Below are positions 17,056 through 26,146 of a stretch of 64,000 bases of DNA, piece after piece. A model generated the notes under the pieces. It had not been told where the DNA came from. It ran no database searches and saw only the letters and a list, made by a program, of their open reading frames with translations. A program made the translations under genes and the position numbers. This DNA comes from Paenibacillus terrae. Lineage in GTDB: Bacteria; Bacillota; Bacilli; Paenibacillales; Paenibacillaceae. Each line of letters opens with the position of its first letter. The stretch's first letter is position 1. The stretch covers positions 1-64,000 of the forward strand of contig NZ_JTHP01000022.1 of assembly GCF_000943545.1 (NCBI RefSeq), in the 5' to 3' direction.

Positions 17056-17765
17056 CGGAATCTATTGTGGTTGCGAGTCATCTGACGAAGCAATATGAAA
17101 GTAAAAAAGCGCTGGACCACTTGGATGTCGTCATTCCGGCGGGACGCATTGTAGGGGTGCTTGGACCCAATGGTTGCGGGAAGTCAAGCTTGTTTCGGGC
17201 GATCACCGGATTGATTCGGCCGGACGGAGGCGAGCTTTACGTGTTGGGGCAAAAGCCCGGTTGGGAAACCAACCGTGGCATATCCTACCTGCCTGACCGG
17301 GCCCGCTGGTACCCCAATCATACGGTGCAGCAGACACTGGAGTGGGGACAGTCCTTTTTGCCTGGCTTTAATATGAAGGATGCGCATAAGCTGGCTGATC
17401 TTATGGACGTAGAGTTGGAGTTGAAAATGACCGGGTTGAGTCGCGGGCAGGAGGCACGTGTGCTGCTGATTCTGTGTCTGGCGCGTGAGGTTCCGCTTAT
17501 GATCCTGGATGAACCCTTTGCTGGCATTGATGTCCTCTCCAGAGAAGCAATCGTGACCGGTATTATTGATTATTTGGAGGATCGGCAGCAATCCATACTC
17601 ATGAGTACACATGATATTCAGGAAGTGGAAGGCTTATTTGATTACACGATTATGATGGACCGCGGACGGGTGATATGGTCCGGTGATTCGGATGATCTAC
17701 GTGGAGAGCATGGATCACTGAATCAGGTGTTCCGCAATTTGTACAAAAAGGAGTGGAAGGCGTGA
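17052..17765 (+). CDS. ABC transporter ATP-binding protein
   Basis: A 237-aa ATPase of an ABC transporter. Walker A is GPNGCGKSS, Walker B VPLMILDEPFAGID, and the H-loop His lies in MSTHDIQEVEG. The signature reads LSRGQEAR in place of LSGGQ, a change also common in the YtrB/CcmA-like group. It starts inside the last codons of the regulator gene (ATGA overlap). It probably works with the membrane protein encoded next, as an exporter or a machine acting on the envelope. Confidence 0.93.
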   Translation: MTESIVVASHLTKQYESKKALDHLDVVIPAGRIVGVLGPNGCGKSSLFRAITGLIRPDGGELYVLGQKPGWETNRGISYLPDRARWYPNHTVQQTLEWGQSFLPGFNMKDAHKLADLMDVELELKMTGLSRGQEARVLLILCLAREVPLMILDEPFAGIDVLSREAIVTGIIDYLEDRQQSILMSTHDIQEVEGLFDYTIMMDRGRVIWSGDSDDLRGEHGSLNQVFRNLYKKEWKA

Positions 17766-18529
17766 ATTCATCAGGGCTGTTCAAAGATTTGATACGCCAT
17801 GAATTTCGAAATAAAGGAAGCTGGAGAAAGCAGAGCCGCAATCGACTGCCCAGATCGTGGAGACTTGTATATTTCTCACTATTTCTAATTGCGGCGTTCG
17901 TTATTTCCTTGTATTTCGCGCTTCACAACCAACTCGAATTGACAAGGCTGTGGTATGTCACCTTGGGCTTGCCGTACATGATCATTTTCATGGGTGTGGG
18001 AAGTCTGAGAAGAGAATGGGAGAATGACACCTACGGATGGTGGCTGACCCTGCCCTATCCGCGCATGTGGCTGATTAGCGCCAAATGGATTGCCGCTATT
18101 TTACAAGCCATGGTCGTGACATTGTTCCTGTTTGTGGTAGGTTCTCTGTACGCGCTGTTCATCTCATCAACCATCCAGCCTTATACGTTTGCGGATGCAG
18201 CGTCCTTTATTATAGCTGGATTGAACTGGTTTGTGATGATTATCGCTTTCACACCGTTTGTTATTGCGCTGGGTCTGCTGACGGCCAGTACCAAATACAG
18301 CACTTTGCGGCCGATTAGCCCGATACTGTGGATTCTTTTGATGGGTGGCGGGAGTGTCTTTTATTGGTCAGGCGATCAGGGGCTTTATGAGCAGTTTGAC
18401 CATGTTCAGACAGGACAATGGTTTCCTTTTACTTGGCATTTCCCGGTTGCGGTGTTGATCAGTTGGGTTGCTGCATACGCATTAATCCGCTTGAACGCTT
18501 ATTTGCTGGAGAAAAGGCTGTCAATCTAG
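17762..18529 (+). CDS. ABC transporter membrane subunit
   Basis: A 255-aa membrane protein with about six hydrophobic segments: a long loop-free N-terminal part, then LVYFSLFLIAAFVISLYFAL, YMIIFMGVGSL and so on to AVLISWVAAYALIRL. I chose the GTG at 17762 because AAGGAG sits about 9 nt upstream and the codon overlaps the ATPase stop (GTGA); the frame begins slightly earlier. It is the presumed partner of the ATPase at 17052. The family is poorly conserved in sequence. Confidence 0.85.
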   Translation: MNSSGLFKDLIRHEFRNKGSWRKQSRNRLPRSWRLVYFSLFLIAAFVISLYFALHNQLELTRLWYVTLGLPYMIIFMGVGSLRREWENDTYGWWLTLPYPRMWLISAKWIAAILQAMVVTLFLFVVGSLYALFISSTIQPYTFADAASFIIAGLNWFVMIIAFTPFVIALGLLTASTKYSTLRPISPILWILLMGGGSVFYWSGDQGLYEQFDHVQTGQWFPFTWHFPVAVLISWVAAYALIRLNAYLLEKRLSI

Positions 18530-18570
18530 CAAACGATCCAATGACATATATATAGGAAAGGAGTTTCACT

Positions 18571-19056
18571 ATGGCCACGATATTCATCTATGCATTGTTG
18601 GCTGTTTTGGTGGGGCTGATGATCTGGTTGAGAACCAAAAGAAGAGGGGGGCCGGTCAAAGGAAACGGAGTTCGTCTTTTGCTTCCCTTGTTTATCGCAT
18701 TCCCACTCATGATGATGTCTGTGTACCAATTGATGCATATTCCTGGCCAAACGCATGCGCTTCCCGCCTTTTGGGAGCTATTGGCTGCCGGGCTGTTAGG
18801 TGCGGTGTTTGGTTACGTCATTCTGCTGCATACGGCATATGAGAGACGGGACGACGGACACATTTATCCCAAGCCGAACCAATATTTTAAATACATTATT
18901 ATCTCCATTATTTTGCTTCGCGTCGTTTTGACCCAGTATCTTAGTAGCTTGGGTACGACCGAGATTAGTCTACTGGCGATTACGATGGCGGTCGTCTATA
19001 TCTCCATTTGGCGGATTGGGAGCTTCATTAAGTTTCGGAGAACGTTATCGGTATAA
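18571..19056 (+). CDS. Membrane protein, CcdC/DUF1453-like
   Basis: A 161-aa protein with five membrane segments. The arrangement of FIYALLAVLVGLMIWLRTKR, then a central HTAYERRDDGHIYPKPNQYF and a final FIKFRRTLSV recalls the CcdC (DUF1453) family, whose function is unknown. GGAAAGGAG precedes the ATG. It is the fourth gene of the YtrA-type operon, 41 nt after the permease. The family assignment is from memory of the pattern. Confidence 0.7.
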   Translation: MATIFIYALLAVLVGLMIWLRTKRRGGPVKGNGVRLLLPLFIAFPLMMMSVYQLMHIPGQTHALPAFWELLAAGLLGAVFGYVILLHTAYERRDDGHIYPKPNQYFKYIIISIILLRVVLTQYLSSLGTTEISLLAITMAVVYISIWRIGSFIKFRRTLSV

Positions 19057-19404
19057 ATGGTATAAATCGTGTAAAGAAGCGGGGTTTCTGTTCAAAAGCG
19101 TTCATTCGCTTGGTGATAGAACCCGTTTCTTTGTGGCTTCATCATAAATTCATCTATTAGCCCATAAACATACATGGTTACTAACCTCTGTATATTCTAA
19201 GGTTGTAGCGTGCTGTTTAATGGGCCACAAGTATAAAAATTTGAAAGGAGGGAGCATTGAGGTTTCAAAAGAATCGATTGGGGTTTAAAGGATAGGAGAG
19301 GATGTTGTGAATTATTTTTTTTCGTGGTAATCTGTAACTATGTTTGTTACATAAAGGGGAATCGTTTTCCATATTATTTTATAAGATGAGAGGGGCTTAC
19401 ATTC
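19057..19404. other. Intergenic region upstream of the SnoaL-repeat protein
   Basis: A gap of 348 bp. After the operon terminator it holds AAAGGAGGG (19244-19252) followed by TTG and a 12-codon frame (19257-19295). A second Shine-Dalgarno-like AGGAGAGG precedes a 7-codon GTG frame. An inverted repeat TGTAAC-N7-GTTACA lies at 19333-19351. The mini-frames may be chance. Confidence 0.4.
19073..19135 (+). terminator. Probable terminator of the YtrA-type operon
   Basis: The long arms around AAAGAAGCGGGGTTTCT (19073-19089) and AGAACCCGTTTCTTT (19118-19132) pair with a few mismatches. The T run is short, so it is only moderately convincing. Confidence 0.5.
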
Positions 19405-20628
19405 ATGAAAAAACATACGGTTACCGCTGCACTCGCGGGCTTGCTCGTGCTATCTTCTGCTGTACCGGCCTTAGCTGCCGAGGTAAAACCTGCTACAGGT
19501 ATTCAGGTTTGGGTAGATGGCAAGAAAGAGGCTTATCAGATCGCTCCTATTGTGAGAAATAAGCAGGTCTTAATTCCTTTGAGACAATTGGCCTCCAGTT
19601 TGGGAATTCCGCTGGATTCCAAGCATATTACGTTCAACACAGCGCGTCAAAGCACGACAATCCGTTATGGTCAGGCTACCGTTGTCCTGGTATCAGGAAG
19701 TCCGGAAGCGCAAATCAATGGAATTAAGGTGCCACTGTCCACTTCGACGATTTTAACCAAACAAGGGGTGACCTATGTTCCGGTGGATGTCGTTAAGGAG
19801 GCATGGGGCAAGCAAGTGACTTGGGACCCGGCCAGCCAAACCGTGCAAATCGGGATAAGCAACAAGGATAAGGTTGTTGAGATTCTGAAAAGTTTTGAAA
19901 CAGGAGATACGAAAGCGGCCGAAACTTGGGTTAGCAAGGATCAATATATCCAGCATAATCTGAGCTTTGCCAACGGTAGAGAGGGTCTGATCGAAGGTAT
20001 TAAACAAATGAAAGGAGCCAATACACAGGTTGATATCCAAAGAATCATTCAGGATGGAGACTATGTAGCCGTTCATTATAAGGAAACGGATGATGGCAAA
20101 CCAAGCGTATTGTTTGATATTTTCCGGTTCGACAAGAACGGTAAGATTGTTGAGCATTGGGACAACAGTCAGGAGCTGGCTCCAGCCAATCCGAGCGGCC
20201 GTACGATGATTGACGGAACGACAGAAATCTCAGATCTTAACAAAACCGAAGCAAACAAAGCGTTGATTCGTAAGTTTGTGGATGATGTTCTGGTGGGCAA
20301 GAACCGCGCTGCATTGGAAAGCTACTTTAACGGTGACCATTACATTCAGCATAATTCCTTTTTCGGCGACGGTGTTTCCGTTATTAAGCAATTATTCCCC
20401 GCAGCAGATGGAAACCAGGGAAATTCCTCGGGATACGATAAGGTGCATATGGTCATTGGAGAAGGGAACTTCGTACTGGTTGTGAGCGAAACCAAATCGC
20501 CTGAGGGGAACACGACTGCTGTCTATGATATGTGGCGTGTAGAGAACGGCAAAGTCGCAGAGCATTGGGATGTAGTTCAGGACGTTCCGGCTAAAGCAGA
20601 GTGGAAAAATACGAACGGCAAGTTTTAA
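19405..20628 (+). CDS. Secreted protein: copper-amine-oxidase-like N-terminal domain plus two SnoaL-like repeats
   Basis: A 407-aa exported protein. The signal peptide (residues 1-24, ending ALAAE) is followed by a stalk domain of the copper amine oxidase N-terminal type (about 30-150; VLIPLRQLASSLGIPL, GVTYVPVDVV, ASQTVQIG). Two SnoaL/NTF2-like domains follow (about 155-255 and 285-400). Both repeats contain YIQHN, a GLIEGI or GVSVIKQ turn, and end DIFRFDKNGKIVEHWD / DMWRVENGKVAEHWD, so they arose by duplication. The ATG follows GAGAGGGG. Substrate and role are unknown; SnoaL folds can be enzymatic or binding. Confidence 0.85.
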   Translation: MKKHTVTAALAGLLVLSSAVPALAAEVKPATGIQVWVDGKKEAYQIAPIVRNKQVLIPLRQLASSLGIPLDSKHITFNTARQSTTIRYGQATVVLVSGSPEAQINGIKVPLSTSTILTKQGVTYVPVDVVKEAWGKQVTWDPASQTVQIGISNKDKVVEILKSFETGDTKAAETWVSKDQYIQHNLSFANGREGLIEGIKQMKGANTQVDIQRIIQDGDYVAVHYKETDDGKPSVLFDIFRFDKNGKIVEHWDNSQELAPANPSGRTMIDGTTEISDLNKTEANKALIRKFVDDVLVGKNRAALESYFNGDHYIQHNSFFGDGVSVIKQLFPAADGNQGNSSGYDKVHMVIGEGNFVLVVSETKSPEGNTTAVYDMWRVENGKVAEHWDVVQDVPAKAEWKNTNGKF

Positions 20629-20702
20629 AAACGGCATTCACGCCATGACTGATCCTTAAGGTGATTCCCCAACTACCCTATCCCTGCTAAAATGATGGAA
20701 AC

Positions 20703-21401
20703 ATGATGAGTGGGGATGGGATGATGGGGAGTTTTAAACAGCGGGTAGGCTGTCTGCATGCGCATCACTCGAACATTGCCTATGTGGAACGGGCTTTTGC
20801 CTCTTATGAGGTGGAACTGGAGCATTTTGTGGACCCTGCACTCATGTACAGAGTTTCATCTGATCCAAACTTCTCGGCGGTGGATGCCAGTCGAAAGGTA
20901 GAAGAGCAACTGGAATGGATGGCTCAAAGCGGCATAGATGTTATTTTGATTACATGCACGAATTATATAGTCTTCGCGGAAAAGGTTGAATTGACGATGT
21001 CTACACCCGTGATAACGCTGGATGAGCCCTTTTTCCATGAGATATGCGATGATCCGTTGCCACAAACCTTGGTATTTACGAATCAGGCTACGGTAGAGGG
21101 GACGATGAAACGTCTTTATCATATAGCGGCCCGGTTAGGTAAGCCAGATATCTCTTCGTTGGTAGAGGTCAAGGTGGTGGAGCACGCTTTTGAGCTGATT
21201 ATGCAAGGTCGCAAAGATGAATATATGGAAGTGCTGGTCCGTTCATTGCATGAACTGAGAGAGGCTGAACCAGACAGAACGCTGGCTGTGGCGCAGTTAT
21301 CTATGGTTGATGCTGCATTGCAGGTGGAGCTGGAGACGGGTCAGGCGATTGGCAATCCCTTACGGTCGTTGATGAATTTGCTTGAGAATTTGTTAGGTTG
21401 A
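20703..21401 (+). CDS. Aspartate/glutamate racemase superfamily protein
   Basis: A protein of about 230 aa related to the Asp/Glu racemase and hydantoin racemase fold. The first catalytic-cysteine position is seen in VILITCTNYIVF. The expected second region reads RTLAVAQLSMVDAA and has no cysteine, so it probably is not a normal two-base racemase. The start is uncertain: ATG codons at 20703, 20721 and 20724 are in frame and none has a good ribosome site. It stands alone and ends at a clear terminator. Confidence 0.75.
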   Translation: MMSGDGMMGSFKQRVGCLHAHHSNIAYVERAFASYEVELEHFVDPALMYRVSSDPNFSAVDASRKVEEQLEWMAQSGIDVILITCTNYIVFAEKVELTMSTPVITLDEPFFHEICDDPLPQTLVFTNQATVEGTMKRLYHIAARLGKPDISSLVEVKVVEHAFELIMQGRKDEYMEVLVRSLHELREAEPDRTLAVAQLSMVDAALQVELETGQAIGNPLRSLMNLLENLLG

Positions 21402-21418
21402 ACAATAAGCATGACCAA

Positions 21419-21464
21419 AAGAACTTCCAACCCGTATTCCGGGGCAGTGGAAGTTCTTTTTTTT
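21419..21464 (+). terminator. Intrinsic terminator
   Basis: The stem AGAACTTCCA (21420-21429) pairs with TGGAAGTTCT (21448-21457), followed by eight T. The A-rich left flank lets it serve the convergent lacI gene too. Confidence 0.88.
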
Positions 21465-21504
21465 GCAGGATAGCGTGTGATTAGGCGTGCTTCTATGGTG
21501 TTCG

Positions 21505-22512
21505 TCATAAGGTATTCTGTTGATCTGGAGTGCTTAATACTGCGCCTGCTGATTCTCTTTGGATGAGCGTAACGTACAGCCGTTCATGCTCCACGTCTTC
21601 CCCCGCTATGATTTTGAGAACTTGTTCGGCAGCTACTGCGCCCCATTTACGTTTGGAGTAATCAATGGTCGTCAGACGGGGCTGAATATATTGTGCCAGC
21701 TCGATATTATCAAAGCCAACGATATGAATGTCTTGGCCGATTGTAAGTTCCGACTGTGCCATTCGATTGTAAAAGCCTACTGCCATCTCATCATTGAGGC
21801 AGAATACCGCGACGGGTTCAGAATCCGGGCTGACATGTTGCTGTAAAATGATCTCGGCCGCCTGTTCGCCGCCCGATTTTTCAAAATCGCCGCCAATCTC
21901 GATCATTTCGGCGGTGCCGCTGCGCTCAATCGTCTGTTTGACCGCCTGCATCCGCTGCCATGAATCATAAGAGCCGTCCGGCCCGGTGACAACGTACAGC
22001 TTGTGGTGTCCCATTTCCAGCAGATGCTCTACCGCGAGAGCGGCACCTGCTTTGTTATCCAGCAGTACCTGATTAATGTTAGGATGATTCAGCTCACGGT
22101 CCAGTACGACCATTTTATGCCCTCGCTCGGCGTAATTCAGCAGTTCCTGACTATCGAACGTCTGATCCAGTATGATGGCTCCATCAATCATGCGCTCCGG
22201 CAGCATTCGGTGAGACTGCTTGCCGCTGCATACGATGAGGTCATAGTCTTTTCGGTTCAAAATTTCCTTGATGCCGTACAACAAATCTCCATAAACGTCT
22301 CCACGGAAATCGGTCAGGAAGACGCCGATAATTTTGGTTTCCCTTTTTTTGAGATTACGCGCGGCGGCATTCGGCACATAGTTAAGCTCTTTGGCAATAG
22401 CTAAAATACGTGCGCAGGTCTCTTCCGTTACCTTATCACTGCCGTTCAATGCGTATGAAACGGTAGATATGGAAACGCCCGCCTGTTTGGCGATATCTTT
22501 AATGCTGACCAC
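21505..22512 (-). CDS. LacI-family regulator of the beta-1,2-glucan locus
   Basis: A 335-aa repressor. The N-terminal helix-turn-helix and hinge read SIKDIAKQAGVSISTVSYAL and YVPNAAARNLKKR, and a periplasmic-binding-protein-like sugar domain follows with VVLDREL, GHHKLYVVTGP and IVGFDNIELAQYIQP. The GTG start at 22512 follows AAGGAGGG by about 7 nt. It lies downstream of the GH94 and GH3 genes on the same strand. By position it should bind the two GAAACGTTTC operators at 28458-28475 and 28651-28668 and be released by a sophoro-oligosaccharide. Listeria innocua has the same gene order around its 1,2-beta-oligoglucan phosphorylase. Confidence 0.92.
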   Translation of the reverse strand: MVSIKDIAKQAGVSISTVSYALNGSDKVTEETCARILAIAKELNYVPNAAARNLKKRETKIIGVFLTDFRGDVYGDLLYGIKEILNRKDYDLIVCSGKQSHRMLPERMIDGAIILDQTFDSQELLNYAERGHKMVVLDRELNHPNINQVLLDNKAGAALAVEHLLEMGHHKLYVVTGPDGSYDSWQRMQAVKQTIERSGTAEMIEIGGDFEKSGGEQAAEIILQQHVSPDSEPVAVFCLNDEMAVGFYNRMAQSELTIGQDIHIVGFDNIELAQYIQPRLTTIDYSKRKWGAVAAEQVLKIIAGEDVEHERLYVTLIQRESAGAVLSTPDQQNTL

Positions 22513-22607
22513 ATCGTTCCCTCCTTTTCGCCAGTTTTATACTTGCTATTGTATATTCATTATTTACCACATATCTATTCCAAATGTCGTATTCCTACAC
22601 ATAAGCA

Positions 22608-22640
22608 GCAAAGGGCGATCCCGCAAGATCGCCATTGCTT
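22608..22640 (-). terminator. Hairpin between the GH94 gene and lacI
   Basis: GGCGATC (22614-22620) pairs with GATCGCC (22627-22633), extended by CAAAG/CTTTG after a small bulge. There is no real T run, so it may be a partial terminator or an mRNA-stabilising structure that sets lacI apart from the enzyme genes. Confidence 0.4.
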
Positions 22641-22692
22641 TGTTGCCTGTACCTGATTTAGAATCGCTCTTGGGATTTAAGAAAAATGCTCT

Positions 22693-25600
22693 TTATAAAT
22701 TAATCTCCAGACGGTGTACACCGTCATGGTCTGCTAATGCCAGCTCGAAAGTCTTGCGCTTGATGCGCAGGGCACCCGAACGGTAGCGATTGTCATCGAC
22801 TGGCTCGCTTTCCAGTGGTGTTCCGTTCAATACCGCGCGGCCTTGCTCATCACTGCTATGCTCTTGCGGCATGCGGTAGACGAAGGTAACGGGTTTACCG
22901 GCAAAGGAAAATTCGAATTCCAGTCCGTCAAGATCATCCGGCAGTACAGGGTCCAGGATCAGGTCTTCGCCCGACTGACGGATACCAAGGACATTCGATA
23001 TGAGCTGATTCATATAGATCCCTGGACCACTGGAGTAGATTCTCCAGCCGCCTTTGACTGGAACGGCTCCTTCACGCAGTTCACCAAACCGCTCTTGTGC
23101 TTCGTAGCGGGTATTAAATTTGCCGTCCGAGCTGCTAAAATATGCGTTGCTCTGACGCCATTCGGCGTTTGGTACGGACGCTCGAATGCCAACCGGGTTG
23201 ATGAGCTTCAGGCTGTGCCAGGCGTCATCTTTGCGACCGAGCTTGGCCATGGCTTCCGCGAAGCGGATATGGGCATGCACATATTGCAGCCCGACCTCGC
23301 GTCCGAAGTTGGCCGCTTGCTCTGCGCGCTTGAAGTGCGAACTCACACCGCCATCGTACTGTGCAGGGCGGTTCATCAGACGCACGCCATCCGGGCACAG
23401 GAATTGCTCGCGGATGAGCTGCTCATGAGCCAATGCTTGCTCCGGCGTGAGCAACTGGCTGATCATGCTGCGTGTCATCGGCAGCAAACGGTAGTGAATC
23501 CCCGTCTCCGTATCGGACGGATGGAGCATCAGCTTGGGCTGACCGGGTTCTTCCATATACACGAAGCCCGGGATAATACCGCTCTCCAGCATGTAGCGGT
23601 TGAAGTCCTTGCGGATGCCTTCGGCCATCTGGTGCAGCTCCTGTGCGATCTCGGCGGCTTCGCTTATGACGCCTGCCGGGGCTTGCTCCAGTGCAGTAGC
23701 AAAGTTGCGAACCACCTGATAGGTGAGTGCAACGGTCCAACTGCTCGCCATGTATTGCTTCAGTTGAGTGTTGGCTGGCTGGAGCGTGTCATCCCAATCG
23801 CCGTCGCCGTAGGCGGACAAATGTGTATCATGAAGGAAATTCGCTCGAATATATTCGATTTCCTTCATCGCGTGTTCCATGAGGGTCGCGGTTTGTTTTG
23901 TATAATCAAAAGTATGTCGGTTGGTGTAGGGTACATTTTCTTCCAGAATACTGTAATCCCGGGTAGCGGTCAAATAATCTCCCAGTACCTTGAGCGGCCA
24001 GACGATAATATCACCGTGGCTCTCTTCTTGTTGAACGCGAGTATAGTTGTCGAACATAAACCATTGCGGCCAGTTTCCGCTATCCTCGTACTGATGGCTG
24101 AACACGGTCAGCAGAATGGAACGGACTTCGTCAAACTTTTGTACGGCTGAAAAATATTCCACCGGCCCCTGACATACATCGCGTGTTCCCCAAGCTGCAC
24201 CACCGTATTGTTCCAAACCATGAGGCACAGAATAGTGGACAAGCATATTGTGGGTATACCACCAGGCCACCGCGTTCACACGGAACAGCTCGCTGGTTTC
24301 ATGTCCGCTACGCGTCAGATGGAAGCCGTTCATCAGCCCGGAAAAATATTGCCGATAGCGCTCGCGCTCAGCTTCGAAAGAGGCATCTCGTTCCACATGT
24401 GCTTGACCTTTTCCGGACGGATTGCCATGCAGCCAGCCTTGTACGGTGCAGGTCCATTCGCTGCTCTCGCCCAGCTCCAGCACGACCAGAGATGCATCGG
24501 GGGAGGCTGTACCCTGTAGCAGTGTGTGAGCGTCGCTCACTTGTTGTAGCGGAGCGCCTTGTACCTGCATTCGGTACAACAGGTCCGGGTAGGTTTCAGC
24601 GCTCAGGGAAGCCTGGTCTGCGCGGAAGAGCAGGTCCTCACCGTCCCGTTCCATATGAAACGGAAGCTCATATTCGTTCACATGCATGGACATTTGCTGA
24701 GTAACAAGGAACGGATAAGCTTTGCCGCTTGCCGAGCGCACGTGAAGCTGTACTTCTGGTGTATCGGCGTTAGTATGGTTTGTAATGATGAGCGTATCGT
24801 CAGCAGTTTTGTAATACCAGCGCACATAGTTAAAGCCAATCTCGAACAGGGAAGGCATCGTGAGCAGACGGTATTTCCCACTGATTCCAACATAGATACG
24901 CTGACCGGATGTTTTGGGAATATTGAGTGCATTACGCGCGTTTGTGATCATTTTATTGAAATTCGTGTTGCCAATCACAAGCTGGGAATTGAACACTCCG
25001 TACATATAGGAGGTGGTTGTAATGGTTTCTTCCTTACCTCCCGCGTAATGCCCGCCCATTAAAATATGCCCATGGGGACGCTCTACACGAAGCTCTTTGG
25101 ATTTGAGTACGACATGTTCATAGCTGTCCGTGAAAAAGGAAAGCAACGTGTCGCCGTCATGTTCTTCTTCCTGTCGTTTCGGGAAGAGCTGATCCAGCTC
25201 GGCTGCGGTCATATCCAGCGTGCGCAGCGGCTCCCCGATGTTCTGGGCTGGAGCCACCCGCCCAGCCTGAAGATGACCTGTGGCGTGCACCGGGATGGCG
25301 GTCTCGGAAGCAGTTTCCATAATAGTCGCTACTTCTTCGCGTGCTTTCGTCACCAGTTCCTGGTACTCCAGCTTTGTAACGGCTGCCGGATGATTCGGCT
25401 GGAACAGGCCGTAAAAGGTAAAGCGTGCATCCCCGGCGAGCTTTACCCGCTCGGATTGCAGCGCCGCATAAGCAAATTCGTATTGGTACACTTCATTGGC
25501 GAGCGAATCGCGGTGCAGTGCTTCCGGCTCGTTCGTTTCTTTGTACGAAAGCCCAAAGAATTGAAATCCGTCCGTCGAATAACCGACGTTGCGGGTCAAC

Positions 25601-26133
25601 GAGCCTTGCTGGATGTAAGGGAACGCTTGACTTTGCGGCTGGTTTTGACGGGAGCAAACCGTATAGCCTCTTTGTTCGTCATGGTAGACGGTATGGTCGA
25701 TATATTGAGACAGATAAGCTTCATTACTGCGTACAGCCGCTGTATCTGCAATGCCGATATCCTGACCGTATACGATATCAGCTTCCACGTCATCGCCCTG
25801 TAGAGTTACATCCCAGAACCATACCCCAAGACGACTTAGCGTGAATGTCACCTGATAGCCGACACCTGATGTAAAGCCTTCCCAAATAATCTGTTGATCC
25901 GTTTGTCGTACTACTCCGGGTGAACGGACTCCCAGCAGGGGAGTGATGCTGACACCGGACGGACGGTACAGTCGCAAGTACAGGTTGTTCAGGGAACCGT
26001 CGACAGAATTGGTCAGCAGTTGATTGATCATGGTTGAGCCATGGGCGATTTTATATACATCACCGCTGCTCAAGAAGGTAAAGGACAGGTCTCCAACCCG
26101 CAGCAAAATATTTTGATCCAGACTTGTATTCAT
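22693..26133 (-). CDS. GH94-type 1,2-beta-oligoglucan phosphorylase-like protein
   Basis: A 1146-aa cytoplasmic protein of the cellobiose/cyclic-glucan phosphorylase group (GH94). It should phosphorolyse beta-1,2-gluco-oligosaccharides to alpha-glucose 1-phosphate. An N-terminal beta-sandwich runs to about residue 450, followed by an alpha/alpha-barrel. The barrel has YGGAAWGTRDVCQGPVEYF, the acid region AYGDGDWDDTLQPAN (Asp779 in GDW is the candidate general acid), and RMLMNRP/GGVSSHF-like sections. Length and neighbours match Listeria 1,2-beta-oligoglucan phosphorylase; true cellobiose phosphorylases are about 800 aa. The ATG at 26133 lies 13 nt after the GH3 gene. Specificity is inferred, not shown. 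Confidence 0.87.
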   Translation of the reverse strand: MNTSLDQNILLRVGDLSFTFLSSGDVYKIAHGSTMINQLLTNSVDGSLNNLYLRLYRPSGVSITPLLGVRSPGVVRQTDQQIIWEGFTSGVGYQVTFTLSRLGVWFWDVTLQGDDVEADIVYGQDIGIADTAAVRSNEAYLSQYIDHTVYHDEQRGYTVCSRQNQPQSQAFPYIQQGSLTRNVGYSTDGFQFFGLSYKETNEPEALHRDSLANEVYQYEFAYAALQSERVKLAGDARFTFYGLFQPNHPAAVTKLEYQELVTKAREEVATIMETASETAIPVHATGHLQAGRVAPAQNIGEPLRTLDMTAAELDQLFPKRQEEEHDGDTLLSFFTDSYEHVVLKSKELRVERPHGHILMGGHYAGGKEETITTTSYMYGVFNSQLVIGNTNFNKMITNARNALNIPKTSGQRIYVGISGKYRLLTMPSLFEIGFNYVRWYYKTADDTLIITNHTNADTPEVQLHVRSASGKAYPFLVTQQMSMHVNEYELPFHMERDGEDLLFRADQASLSAETYPDLLYRMQVQGAPLQQVSDAHTLLQGTASPDASLVVLELGESSEWTCTVQGWLHGNPSGKGQAHVERDASFEAERERYRQYFSGLMNGFHLTRSGHETSELFRVNAVAWWYTHNMLVHYSVPHGLEQYGGAAWGTRDVCQGPVEYFSAVQKFDEVRSILLTVFSHQYEDSGNWPQWFMFDNYTRVQQEESHGDIIVWPLKVLGDYLTATRDYSILEENVPYTNRHTFDYTKQTATLMEHAMKEIEYIRANFLHDTHLSAYGDGDWDDTLQPANTQLKQYMASSWTVALTYQVVRNFATALEQAPAGVISEAAEIAQELHQMAEGIRKDFNRYMLESGIIPGFVYMEEPGQPKLMLHPSDTETGIHYRLLPMTRSMISQLLTPEQALAHEQLIREQFLCPDGVRLMNRPAQYDGGVSSHFKRAEQAANFGREVGLQYVHAHIRFAEAMAKLGRKDDAWHSLKLINPVGIRASVPNAEWRQSNAYFSSSDGKFNTRYEAQERFGELREGAVPVKGGWRIYSSGPGIYMNQLISNVLGIRQSGEDLILDPVLPDDLDGLEFEFSFAGKPVTFVYRMPQEHSSDEQGRAVLNGTPLESEPVDDNRYRSGALRIKRKTFELALADHDGVHRLEINL

Positions 26134-26146
26134 CAAAGGGTACGCC

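Noticed and set aside
22843..24150. 435-residue plus-strand frame in the GH94 gene
   Set aside because: It is antisense to a conserved enzyme and has no ribosome site or family pattern.
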